DNA of 7,265 bases, taken from JANOGU01 sp964499865 (GTDB lineage Bacteria; Pseudomonadota; Alphaproteobacteria; Rhodobacterales; Rhodobacteraceae). Of the stretch, positions 1 through 6,021 are shown piece after piece. The notes under the pieces were generated by a model that was not told the DNA's origin, searched no databases, and worked only from the letters and a program-made list of their open reading frames with translations. The position numbers were made by a program, and so were the translations under genes. Location: the NCBI GenBank assembly GCA_964499865.1, contig CAZCPY010000148.1, positions 1-7,265 of the forward strand, written 5' to 3'. Within the stretch, counting starts at the first letter, position 1. Every line of letters begins with the position of its first letter.

Positions 1-59
1 ACGGCCTGCCACCCCTCACAAGGGTGAACAACCTGATGAGAACTCACAGCTAGGTCGGG

Positions 60-491
60 TCAGCTTCTGTAGGCCTTGTGGCAGGCCGCGCAGACGCCGC
101 CCACGGCGCCCATGCCGGCCTGCACGCCTTCGACCGTCGCCGCATCCAGCGCCCCTGCGGCGGCCGACAGGGCGTTTGCCTTGGCGAGGAAGTCATCCCA
201 GTTCATCCAGATTTCGGCCTTGGCCTTGGACTTGGGGTCGGTCGTGTTGGCCTCGAACCTGGCCGGGATCTCGGCGGCGGCAGCGACGATCGCGGCCTTG
301 GCGGCTTCGGCGGCTTCGGCGTCGAAGGCCGTCTTGCCGCCCGCCATGTCGCCCAGGATCTTGGCGTTCATCCCGAGTGTGCCCATCAGCTCCTGCCGGG
401 CCTTGGCGGCGGGTTCGGTCGCGTCGGCGGCGATGCTCACGGTGGCGGCAAAGGCGCCGAGAAGGACCAGGGACTTGAGCAGTATGCGCAT
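60..491 (-). CDS. Periplasmic class II cytochrome c (cytochrome c' / c-556 type)
   Basis: The protein has 143 residues. It opens with a Sec signal peptide (basic MRILLK, hydrophobic core about 7-20, cleavage likely after one of the alanines at 21-24). The mature part is Ala-rich and predicted helical, and it ends in a C-terminal haem-attachment motif CAACH (134-138) followed by KAYR. A single CxxCH at the extreme C terminus is the hallmark of class II c-type cytochromes, which are four-helix bundles. His138 is the expected axial ligand. The mature N terminus has RQELM (32-36). In low-spin c-556 members a Met in this helix is the sixth ligand, so Met36 could make this c-556-like rather than a high-spin, NO-binding cytochrome c'; this is inference. 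The start at 491 is preferred over an in-frame ATG at 584 because it begins the signal peptide and has GGGAG about 9 bases upstream. The role is probably periplasmic electron transfer or NO handling. No redox partner is visible inside the window. Confidence 0.92.
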   Translation of the reverse strand: MRILLKSLVLLGAFAATVSIAADATEPAAKARQELMGTLGMNAKILGDMAGGKTAFDAEAAEAAKAAIVAAAAEIPARFEANTTDPKSKAKAEIWMNWDDFLAKANALSAAAGALDAATVEGVQAGMGAVGGVCAACHKAYRS

Positions 492-523
492 GCGAAGGCT
501 CCCGCGGGGTTGGTGGCCTGCCG

Positions 524-553
524 ACGTTAGGCGCGACAGCCTGTCGCACTCAA
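524..553 (-). promoter_or_regulatory. Predicted promoter of the class II cytochrome gene
   Basis: On the minus strand, TTGAGT (548-553) and TAACGT (524-529) are separated by 18 bases. They match the housekeeping sigma consensus at about four and three of six positions. The predicted transcript would start near 517, giving a leader of about 26 bases that includes the GGGAG ribosome site. The spacer is almost filled by a perfect palindrome, listed separately. This is a prediction from spacing and hexamers only. Confidence 0.45.
533..547. promoter_or_regulatory. 15-bp perfect palindrome, candidate operator
   Basis: GCGACAG and CTGTCGC form a 7-1-7 inverted repeat lying exactly between the predicted -35 and -10 hexamers of the cytochrome promoter. 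A dimeric regulator bound here would sit on the polymerase spacer, as MerR-family activators and many repressors do. I do not recognise the sequence as the site of a named regulator; it does not resemble FNR/NnrR boxes (TTGAT-N4-ATCAA). GC-rich palindromes of this size can also arise by chance. Confidence 0.35.
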
Positions 554-637
554 AGCCTTTCTGGCGCCGGGCGGGACGGATCACGCGAATGTCAGGGCAG
601 GGGCGGACTCGACTCCCATCCGGCAGGCAGGTAGGCA

Positions 638-652
638 GAACATATCAGGAAC
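638..652. promoter_or_regulatory. LexA operator (SOS box) of imuB
   Basis: GAAC, seven bases (ATATCAG), then GAAC: this is the exact reverse complement of the alphaproteobacterial LexA box GTTC-N7-GTTC established for Rhodobacter and Rhizobium recA. It ends seven bases before the imuB start codon and shares AGGA (647-650) with the ribosome binding site. LexA bound here would block initiation or early elongation of imuB. The match to the half-sites is complete, and the downstream gene belongs to a family known to be SOS-induced, so confidence is high. Confidence 0.88.
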
Positions 653-659
653 AAATGCG

Positions 660-2291
660 ATGGCACACCGGCGAATCCTGTCCCTCTGGTTTCCGCGGCT
701 GGCGGCCGAACGCCACCTGCGGCGGATCGGCGATGCGCTGCCGGTGCCGCTGGCGGTGGTGGGCGAAAGGCGGGGCGCGCAGGTGCTGACCTCGCTGTCG
801 GCGGCGGCGGAACAGGCGGGGCTGACCCGCGGCCAGCCGCTGCGGGATGCGACCGCGATGTGCCCGGGCCTGGTGACCCGGGCCGAGGATGCGCTGTCCG
901 AGGCCGGCTTCCTGACCGTGCTGCGCCGCTGGGCGGGCAAGTTCAGCCCCTGGGTGGCCGAGGAACCGCCCGAATCGCTGGTGATCGACCTGACCGGCTG
1001 CGCGCATCTGTTCGGCGGCGAGGCGGCGCTGCTGGCGCAGGTCGAGGCCGATTGCGCCACCCTGGGGCTCAGCCTGCGGGCCGGGATCGCCGACACGCGC
1101 GGCGCGGCCTGGGCGCTGGCGCGCTATGCCGGGGCCGAGGCGCCCGCGGTCCGCAGCGGCGACGCGGTGGAACAGGAGGCGCGCGCCACAAGGTCGCGCG
1201 CCACGCGCCGCCGCGCGCCCGACCGGGCGCCCGCGGCGGCGGCCGAAGGCGTGCCGCAGGGGGTGATCGCACCGCCGGGCCATGGCCTGCGGGCGCTGGC
1301 GGCGCTGCCCGTCGCGGCGCTGCGGCTGGACGCGGCGACGGTGGAGGGCCTCGCGCGGCTGGGCTTGCGGCGGGTGGCCGACCTCGCGGGCCTGCCCCGT
1401 GCCGCGCTGGCCCGCCGCTTCGGCACCGGCACGCTGCGCCGTCTCGACCAGGCGCAGCGGGTGGAACCCGAACCCGTCTCGCCCGCCCGCGCGCCGCTGC
1501 ATTTCGCGGTGCGGCTGACGCTGCCCGAACCCATCGGGCTGGTGGCCGATGTGCAGGCGGCGGTGGACCGGCTGCTGCCCGCGCTGTGCGACCGCCTGCG
1601 CGCGCAGGGCCGCGGCGCGCGGCGGGTGCGGCTGGAGGCCTTCCGCGCCGACGGCGGCGTGGCGCGGGCCGAGGTGGGGCTGGCCCGCCCTGCGGATGCG
1701 CCCGAGGCGATCCGGCCGCTGCTGGCCTTGAAACTCGACGCGCTCGAGGCGGGCTTCGGCTTCGACGCGATCCGCCTCGTCGCGCCGCAGACCGAGCCGC
1801 GCCACGCCACCGGCCACCGCGGCGCGGCCGAGGTGGCGGGGGATGCGCTGGCGGGTCTGATCGGGCGGCTGGGGGCGCGGCTGGGGACGGAGGCGGTGAC
1901 GCGCCTGCACCCCGCCGACAGCCACCTGCCGGAAAAGGCGGCCACCCGGCACATGGCCGCCTGGTCCGACCCCGCCCCGGCCGCCTGGCCCCGCCCGCCC
2001 GCGCCCCGCCCGCTGCTGATCTTCCGGCCCGAACCGGTGACGCCGCTGGAGGGCGGCGCAGGCGCCGACCTGCCCGCCGTCTTCCGCTGGCGCCGCCGCG
2101 ACTGGCAGGTTGCCCGCGCCCGCGGACCCGAGCGGCTGGCCCCCGAATGGTGGCTGGACGACCCCGCCTGGCGATCCGGCCCGCGCGACTACTGGCGGGT
2201 GGAAACCGCGACCGGCGAACGGCTCTGGCTGGCCTATGCCCACGGCGGCGACATCCCCGGCGGCTGGCTCTGCCAGGGGGTGTTTGCCTGA
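660..2291 (+). CDS. imuB: ImuB-like Y-family DNA polymerase homologue (mutasome subunit)
   Basis: The protein has 543 residues. The N terminus (RRILSLWFPRLAAER, 4-18) is typical of ImuB and lacks the metal-binding Asp of active Y-family polymerases. The second catalytic motif (SxDE in DinB) is replaced around 104-114 by PESLVIDLTG, so the enzyme is probably catalytically dead, as known for ImuB, which instead scaffolds DnaE2 on the clamp. A helix-hairpin-helix-like stretch lies at about 228-256, a little-finger region at about 280-375, the ImuB-type HPADSHLPEK at 417-426, and the C-terminal domain (PEWW 495-498, RDYWRVE 509-515, ending QGVFA). An Ala/Arg-rich insertion occupies about 158-205. 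I see no clear QxxLxF clamp-binding motif. The start at 660 has AGGA nine bases upstream; an ATG at 655 is out of frame. The gene is preceded by an SOS box. imuA and dnaE2, its usual operon partners, are not adjacent on either side. Confidence 0.9.
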   Translation: MAHRRILSLWFPRLAAERHLRRIGDALPVPLAVVGERRGAQVLTSLSAAAEQAGLTRGQPLRDATAMCPGLVTRAEDALSEAGFLTVLRRWAGKFSPWVAEEPPESLVIDLTGCAHLFGGEAALLAQVEADCATLGLSLRAGIADTRGAAWALARYAGAEAPAVRSGDAVEQEARATRSRATRRRAPDRAPAAAAEGVPQGVIAPPGHGLRALAALPVAALRLDAATVEGLARLGLRRVADLAGLPRAALARRFGTGTLRRLDQAQRVEPEPVSPARAPLHFAVRLTLPEPIGLVADVQAAVDRLLPALCDRLRAQGRGARRVRLEAFRADGGVARAEVGLARPADAPEAIRPLLALKLDALEAGFGFDAIRLVAPQTEPRHATGHRGAAEVAGDALAGLIGRLGARLGTEAVTRLHPADSHLPEKAATRHMAAWSDPAPAAWPRPPAPRPLLIFRPEPVTPLEGGAGADLPAVFRWRRRDWQVARARGPERLAPEWWLDDPAWRSGPRDYWRVETATGERLWLAYAHGGDIPGGWLCQGVFA

Positions 2292-2307
2292 GGGGCGGCG
2301 CACCGGC

Positions 2308-4188
2308 CTAGTGAACCTGCGTCCCGTGGGACGTCTTGTCCCAGTAGAACGGCCGCCACAGCATTTCCCACAGCGCCTTGTAGGATGCGGCCACGGCAAG
2401 CGGATAGTACAGCGGCAGCGTCAAGAGCCACAGCGGCGACAGGCCGCCGCCACGGCGGCGCAGGCCCAAGAGACCGGCGCCCAGGTTCACCGCCTCGGTC
2501 GCAAGGAACAGCGCCGCCGTCCCCGCAAGGGCCCAGCCCGGCAGCAGCGTCGCCGCCGGGTGCGGCAGGCCCAGCGGCACCAGCCAGAAGGCCCACAGAA
2601 GCGGCGCCAGCAGGAACTGCGACAGTGTCGCCAGGAACAGCACCTGGAACCCCAGGAACCCGCGCGGCCCCAGGTCGCGCCACAGCCGCGCGGGATCGCG
2701 CATGTGGACGGCCCAGGTCATGATGTAGCCCTTGATCCAGCGCGACCTCTGCTTGACCCAGGCGAGCGGGCGGCAGTTGGCCTCCTCCTCCGTCACGGTG
2801 TCCAGAAGCTCGGTCCGGTAGCCGTGCCGCGCCAGGCGGATGCCCAGGTCGGCGTCCTCGGTCACGTTGTGGGCGTCCCAGGCGCCGACCTGTTCCAGCA
2901 CCTCGCGCCGGAAGAACAGCGTCGTGCCGCCCAGCGGCACAGGCAGGCCCAGGCGGGCGATGCCGGGCAGCACCACGCGGAACCAGGTCGCGTATTCCAT
3001 CGTGAAGCAGCGCGCCATCCAGTTGCGGTGCGGGTTGTAGAAGTCGAGCACCCCCTGCAGGCAGGCGACCTGCGGGCCGCGGCTGTGGAAGCGTTCCACC
3101 ACCCGGCGGATCTGGTCCGGCGCGGGGGCGTCCTCGGCGTCGTAGACGCCGATCAGGCTGCCGCGGCAGAGGTCGAGCGCCAGGTTCAGCGCCCGCGGCT
3201 TGGTCTTGACCCGCCCCGGCGGCACCACGACCATCCGCATCCAGGTGGGCAGTCCCGCCGCCGTCAGCGCCCGCTGGGTGACCGCGTCCTCGGCCTCGAC
3301 CACCAGCACGATGTCCAGCCGGTCGTGCGGGTAATCCAGCTTTTCCAGCCGCCGCACCAGGCGGCCGGCAATCGTCGCCTCGCGGTAAAGCGGCACCATC
3401 ACCGACACGACCGGCAGGCGGGCGATGACCGGCGCCGGCGGTTCCGGCGGCAGCGGCCGCCGCGCCGCCCAGATCGCCGCGACCTTCAGCCCCGTCACCG
3501 CCACCAGCGTCGCGACCGCCCACAGCGTCAGCACCGTGACCGCCGTCGCGGGCACCACCCAAAGCGCAAGGATCAGCGCCGAAAGCCCCAGACCCAGACG
3601 CAGCGGCACGGCGGCCCGCGCCACATCGCGGCAGCTTTCGCGCTCGGGCACGCGGGCCTCGGCCGCCTGCGCCATCGCCTCGCCCCGCAGCGACAGGACG
3701 GCGCGCTCGATCCGCGCGGGCTGGCTGACGGCCATCACCACCGGGCCCAAAGCCTCGGTCAGGCCGGGCTGCTGCGCCGCGAAGTCCTGCGGATGGGCGG
3801 TCGCGACCACGGTCGCCGCGCCGATGCGCCGCCAGGGCAGAAGCCCGTCGCGCAGGCAGCGCGCGGCGCCAAGGCGGTCCACCAGTTCGGGGTCGGGAGG
3901 GTCGTCCGCGGGGTCGATCTGGCGCACGCCGTGATGCGCGGCCATCGCGGCGTAAAGCGTCGCCGGCGCAAGCAGGCCCTGCGCCAGCAGGATATCCTCC
4001 AGCCGCCCGCCGTGGCGCTTCTGCAGTTCCAGGCTGCGCAGCACGGCGTCGGGGGCGACAAAGCCTTCCTGCAAGAGGCGCAGGGCCAGGCTGCGGTCGG
4101 GCGACAGGTCGGCCCAGCGCGGGCGCGGCCGACCACCGGCCACCGCAGGCAGCGCGCGCTTGAAATCGTCGGGCAGGATCGCGCGCAT
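2308..4188 (-). CDS. Membrane family 2 glycosyltransferase with N-terminal MshEN/GspE_N-like domain
   Basis: The protein has 626 residues. Residues about 30-168 resemble the MshEN/GspE_N domain: two tandem repeats of the L...L...G......L...L..Q type (33-56 and 62-85), then a small alpha/beta part (about 100-168). Two membrane helices follow (about 196-212 and 214-240). The family 2 catalytic domain has VSVMVPLYRE (261-270), a DxD-like DAED (350-353), TED (443-445) and QRSRW (480-484), the complete set for a processive, cellulose-synthase-like enzyme. Hydrophobic helices lie at about 511-540, 545-572 and 586-605. It probably polymerises or transfers sugar from a nucleotide donor for an exopolysaccharide across the inner membrane; the product is unknown. 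E. coli NfrB is a precedent for a GT2 with an MshEN domain that binds c-di-GMP, but there the domain is C-terminal. No Shine-Dalgarno sequence is obvious before the ATG, and no in-frame start lies between it and an upstream stop. It follows carA by 57 bp, and a CtrA-type box lies just upstream. Confidence 0.88.
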   Translation of the reverse strand: MRAILPDDFKRALPAVAGGRPRPRWADLSPDRSLALRLLQEGFVAPDAVLRSLELQKRHGGRLEDILLAQGLLAPATLYAAMAAHHGVRQIDPADDPPDPELVDRLGAARCLRDGLLPWRRIGAATVVATAHPQDFAAQQPGLTEALGPVVMAVSQPARIERAVLSLRGEAMAQAAEARVPERESCRDVARAAVPLRLGLGLSALILALWVVPATAVTVLTLWAVATLVAVTGLKVAAIWAARRPLPPEPPAPVIARLPVVSVMVPLYREATIAGRLVRRLEKLDYPHDRLDIVLVVEAEDAVTQRALTAAGLPTWMRMVVVPPGRVKTKPRALNLALDLCRGSLIGVYDAEDAPAPDQIRRVVERFHSRGPQVACLQGVLDFYNPHRNWMARCFTMEYATWFRVVLPGIARLGLPVPLGGTTLFFRREVLEQVGAWDAHNVTEDADLGIRLARHGYRTELLDTVTEEEANCRPLAWVKQRSRWIKGYIMTWAVHMRDPARLWRDLGPRGFLGFQVLFLATLSQFLLAPLLWAFWLVPLGLPHPAATLLPGWALAGTAALFLATEAVNLGAGLLGLRRRGGGLSPLWLLTLPLYYPLAVAASYKALWEMLWRPFYWDKTSHGTQVH

Positions 4189-4233
4189 CGGGAACCGGCA
4201 GCCTCGGGACCCCCCGACCCTGATGCCCGCAAG

Positions 4234-4249
4234 GTTAAGAAGTCGTTAA
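4234..4249 (-). promoter_or_regulatory. Candidate CtrA-binding site upstream of the glycosyltransferase
   Basis: Read on the minus strand the sequence is TTAA, seven bases (CGACTTC), then TTAAC, an exact match to the full CtrA recognition site TTAA-N7-TTAAC known from Caulobacter and other Alphaproteobacteria. It overlaps the TAA stop codon of carA and ends 45 bases before the glycosyltransferase start. I found no other TTAA in this GC-rich window, so two correctly spaced by chance is unlikely, although the stop codon supplies part of one half-site. No strong -10 hexamer is visible downstream. CtrA could activate or repress; which cannot be told from the sequence. Confidence 0.6.
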
Positions 4250-5391
4250 GACCCGCGCCGTTCCCGCATCGCCGCGGCGAAGCGGTCGAAGAGGTAGTAG
4301 CTGTCCTGCGGGCCCGGGCTCGCCTCCGGGTGGTACTGGACCGAGAACACCGGCCGCCCCTCCATCCGGATGCCGCAGTTCGACCCGTCGAACAGGCTGA
4401 CGTGGGTTTCCTTGACCCCCGCGGGCAGGGTCTGGCTGTCCACCGTGAAGCCGTGGTTCATCGAGGTGATCTCGACCTTGCCGGTCTCCACATCCTTGAC
4501 CGGGTGGTTGGCGCCATGGTGGCCGTGGTTCATTTTGACCGTCCGGGCACCAACGGCCAGCGCCAGCATCTGGTGGCCCAGGCAGATGCCGAACACCGGA
4601 AGGTCGGCCTTCAGCACGCCCTGGATCATCGGCACCGCATAGGCCCCGGTCGCCGCGGGATCGCCCGGGCCGTTCGACAGGAACACGCCCTCGGGGTTCA
4701 GCGCCAACACATCCTCGGCCGTGGCAGAGGCGGGCAGCACCGTCACCTCGCAGCCGACCGAGGCCAGCGACCGCAGGATGTTGCGCTTGGCGCCGTAGTC
4801 GACGGCGACGACGCGCAGGCCATCGCCCTGACGGCGGGCGTAGCCCTGCGGCCAAGCCCAGCGCATCTCGTCCCAGCGGTAGCTTTGCGCGCAGGTCACG
4901 TCCCGGGCCAGGTCCAGCCCCACCAGCCCCCGCCAGGCCCGCGCCTTCGCCACCAAGGCGGCAAGGTCGAACCGCCCCTCGGGGTCATGCGCCAGCGCCG
5001 CATGCGGCGCGCCCTGCTGGCGGACCGCGCGGGTCAGGCGCCGGGTGTCGATCCCGCCGATGCCGATCCGCCCCTTGCGCACGAGCCAGTCCTTCAGGTC
5101 GCCGGTCGCGCGCCAGTTCGACGGCTCGGTCGGGTCCCACTTCACCACCATTCCGGCGGCCACCGGATCGGCGGCCTCGTCATCCTCGGCCGTGGTGCCC
5201 ACGTTGCCGACATGCGGGAAGGTAAAGGTCACGATCTGCCCGGCATAGGACGGGTCGGTCATGATCTCCTGATAGCCGGTCATCGCGGTGTTGAAGACCA
5301 GTTCGGCCACCGTCTCGCCGGTCGCACCGAAGCCCGTGCCCCAGAACACCTGACCGTCGGCAAGCGCTAGGCAGGCGGTTGGGCGGGGCAT
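4246..5391 (-). CDS. carA: Carbamoyl-phosphate synthase small (glutamine amidotransferase) subunit
   Basis: The protein has 381 residues, normal for CarA. The N-terminal CPSase small-subunit domain (about 3-135) includes ELVFNTAMTGYQEI (30-43), DPSYAGQ (46-52) and the IGGIDTR loop (111-117). The C-terminal class I glutamine amidotransferase domain (about 192-378) has VAVDYGAKRNI (195-205), SNGPGDP (239-245), the nucleophile Cys270 in GICLGHQ, and the His354/Glu356 pair in QYHPE, so the glutaminase triad is intact. It releases ammonia from glutamine and passes it to CarB, which makes carbamoyl phosphate for pyrimidine and arginine synthesis in the cytoplasm. carB is not in the window; the two are often unlinked in Alphaproteobacteria. 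The start has GGAG six bases upstream and a good promoter ahead. The gene diverges from the YqeY gene; the next gene on its strand is the glycosyltransferase. Confidence 0.97.
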   Translation of the reverse strand: MPRPTACLALADGQVFWGTGFGATGETVAELVFNTAMTGYQEIMTDPSYAGQIVTFTFPHVGNVGTTAEDDEAADPVAAGMVVKWDPTEPSNWRATGDLKDWLVRKGRIGIGGIDTRRLTRAVRQQGAPHAALAHDPEGRFDLAALVAKARAWRGLVGLDLARDVTCAQSYRWDEMRWAWPQGYARRQGDGLRVVAVDYGAKRNILRSLASVGCEVTVLPASATAEDVLALNPEGVFLSNGPGDPAATGAYAVPMIQGVLKADLPVFGICLGHQMLALAVGARTVKMNHGHHGANHPVKDVETGKVEITSMNHGFTVDSQTLPAGVKETHVSLFDGSNCGIRMEGRPVFSVQYHPEASPGPQDSYYLFDRFAAAMRERRGS

Positions 5392-5415
5392 GGCTGTCTC
5401 CGGCAGGGCGGGCGG

Positions 5416-5444
5416 AACCTACGGGCGCGGGACGGGCGGGTCAA
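5416..5444 (-). promoter_or_regulatory. Predicted carA promoter
   Basis: On the minus strand, TTGACC (5439-5444) and TAGGTT (5416-5421) are separated by exactly 17 bases. The -35 hexamer matches five of six consensus positions; the -10 matches the important first T, A and last T. Transcription would start near 5409, giving a leader of under 20 bases. That leaves no room for an attenuator or long regulatory leader before carA. Confidence 0.6.
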
Positions 5445-5497
5445 GGGCGAGACTTTCCTGCCTTTTCAGCGGCTTGCAGTTGCCGCAACGGCGCGGT

Positions 5498-5526
5498 TTG
5501 CGCTTTGCCCCGCGCCGCCCTATGTT
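5498..5526 (+). promoter_or_regulatory. Predicted promoter of the GatB/YqeY gene
   Basis: TTGCGC (5498-5503) and TATGTT (5521-5526) are separated by 17 bases. The predicted start lies near 5533, about 30 bases before the ATG, leaving the strong AGGAG site (5553-5557) in the leader. An imperfectly AT-rich 5-1-5 inverted repeat (GTTGC-C-GCAAC, 5479-5489) lies just upstream of the -35 hexamer, between the two divergent promoters. Confidence 0.55.
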
Positions 5527-5562
5527 GACCCGCCTACCGGTGCTGCAACCCAAGGAGCGAGC

Positions 5563-6021
5563 ATGGCCCTGCGCGAGCGTCTTCAGGACGCGCTGAAGGA
5601 GGCGATGCGGGCCAGGGCGGCCGAACGGCTGTCGACCCTGCGGCTGGTGAACGCCGCGATCAAGGACCGCGAGATCCAGAACCGCGGCGACACCGGCGAG
5701 GCGCTGGTGGGCGAAGACGAGATCCTCGGCATCCTGGGCAAGCTGGTCAAGCAGCGCCAGGAATCGGCGCGCGCCTACGAGGAGGGCGGGCGGCTGGAGC
5801 TGGCGGAAAAGGAGTTGTCCGAGGTCCGCGTGATCGAGGAGTTCCTGCCCCGCCAGCTTGGCCCCGACGAGGTCGAGGCCGCCATCACCGCGGCGCTGGC
5901 CGAAGTCGGCGCGGCGTCGATCCGCGACATGGGCCGGGTGATGGGCGCGCTCAAGGCGCGCTACACCGGGCAGATGGACTTCGGCGCCGTGGGGCCGATG
6001 GTCAAGGCGCGGCTCGGCTAG
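5563..6021 (+). CDS. yqeY: GatB/YqeY domain-containing protein
   Basis: The protein has 152 residues, the usual full length of the stand-alone YqeY family. Family signatures are visible: STLRLVNAAIKDREI (24-38), KQRQESARAY (63-72), EFLPRQL (93-99) and DMGRVMGALKARY (122-134). The fold resembles the tRNA-binding tail domain of the GatB amidotransferase subunit, so a tRNA-related role has been suggested, but the biochemical function of the free protein is not established. A strong AGGAG lies five bases before the ATG. It is divergent from carA, an arrangement I recall as common in Alphaproteobacteria, where dnaG and rpoD often follow. Here they do not: the next gene is convergent and overlaps the last 20 bases. 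Confidence 0.95.
   Translation: MALRERLQDALKEAMRARAAERLSTLRLVNAAIKDREIQNRGDTGEALVGEDEILGILGKLVKQRQESARAYEEGGRLELAEKELSEVRVIEEFLPRQLGPDEVEAAITAALAEVGAASIRDMGRVMGALKARYTGQMDFGAVGPMVKARLG

Noticed and set aside
10..26. Inverted repeat CACCC-N7-GGGTG after the cytochrome gene as a terminator
   Set aside because: The stem is only five base pairs, and no T-run follows on the minus strand.
492..584. Upstream ATG giving a 31-residue longer cytochrome
   Set aside because: The extension would place basic, non-hydrophobic residues before a clear signal peptide, and it spans the predicted promoter.
645..2399. A long minus-strand open frame opposite imuB
   Set aside because: It has the same cause: codon-register antisense of a GC-rich gene, with an Arg/Pro/Gly-rich translation and no recognisable domain.
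4378..4393. GTTC-N8-GAAC as a second LexA site
   Set aside because: The spacing is eight, not seven, the half-sites are inverted, and it lies inside carA coding sequence.
2110..5370. A plus-strand open frame of more than 1000 codons opposite the glycosyltransferase and carA
   Set aside because: It is in exact codon-for-codon register with the two minus-strand genes, which share a frame. It would be broken only by TTA, CTA or TCA codons, which GC-rich genomes avoid. Its translation is low-complexity, rich in Arg, Gln, His and Pro, and both opposite genes have clear families.
5479..5489. GTTGC-C-GCAAC inverted repeat between carA and yqeY as an operator
   Set aside because: The arms are only five bases; without conservation data it cannot be separated from chance, so it is mentioned only with the promoter.
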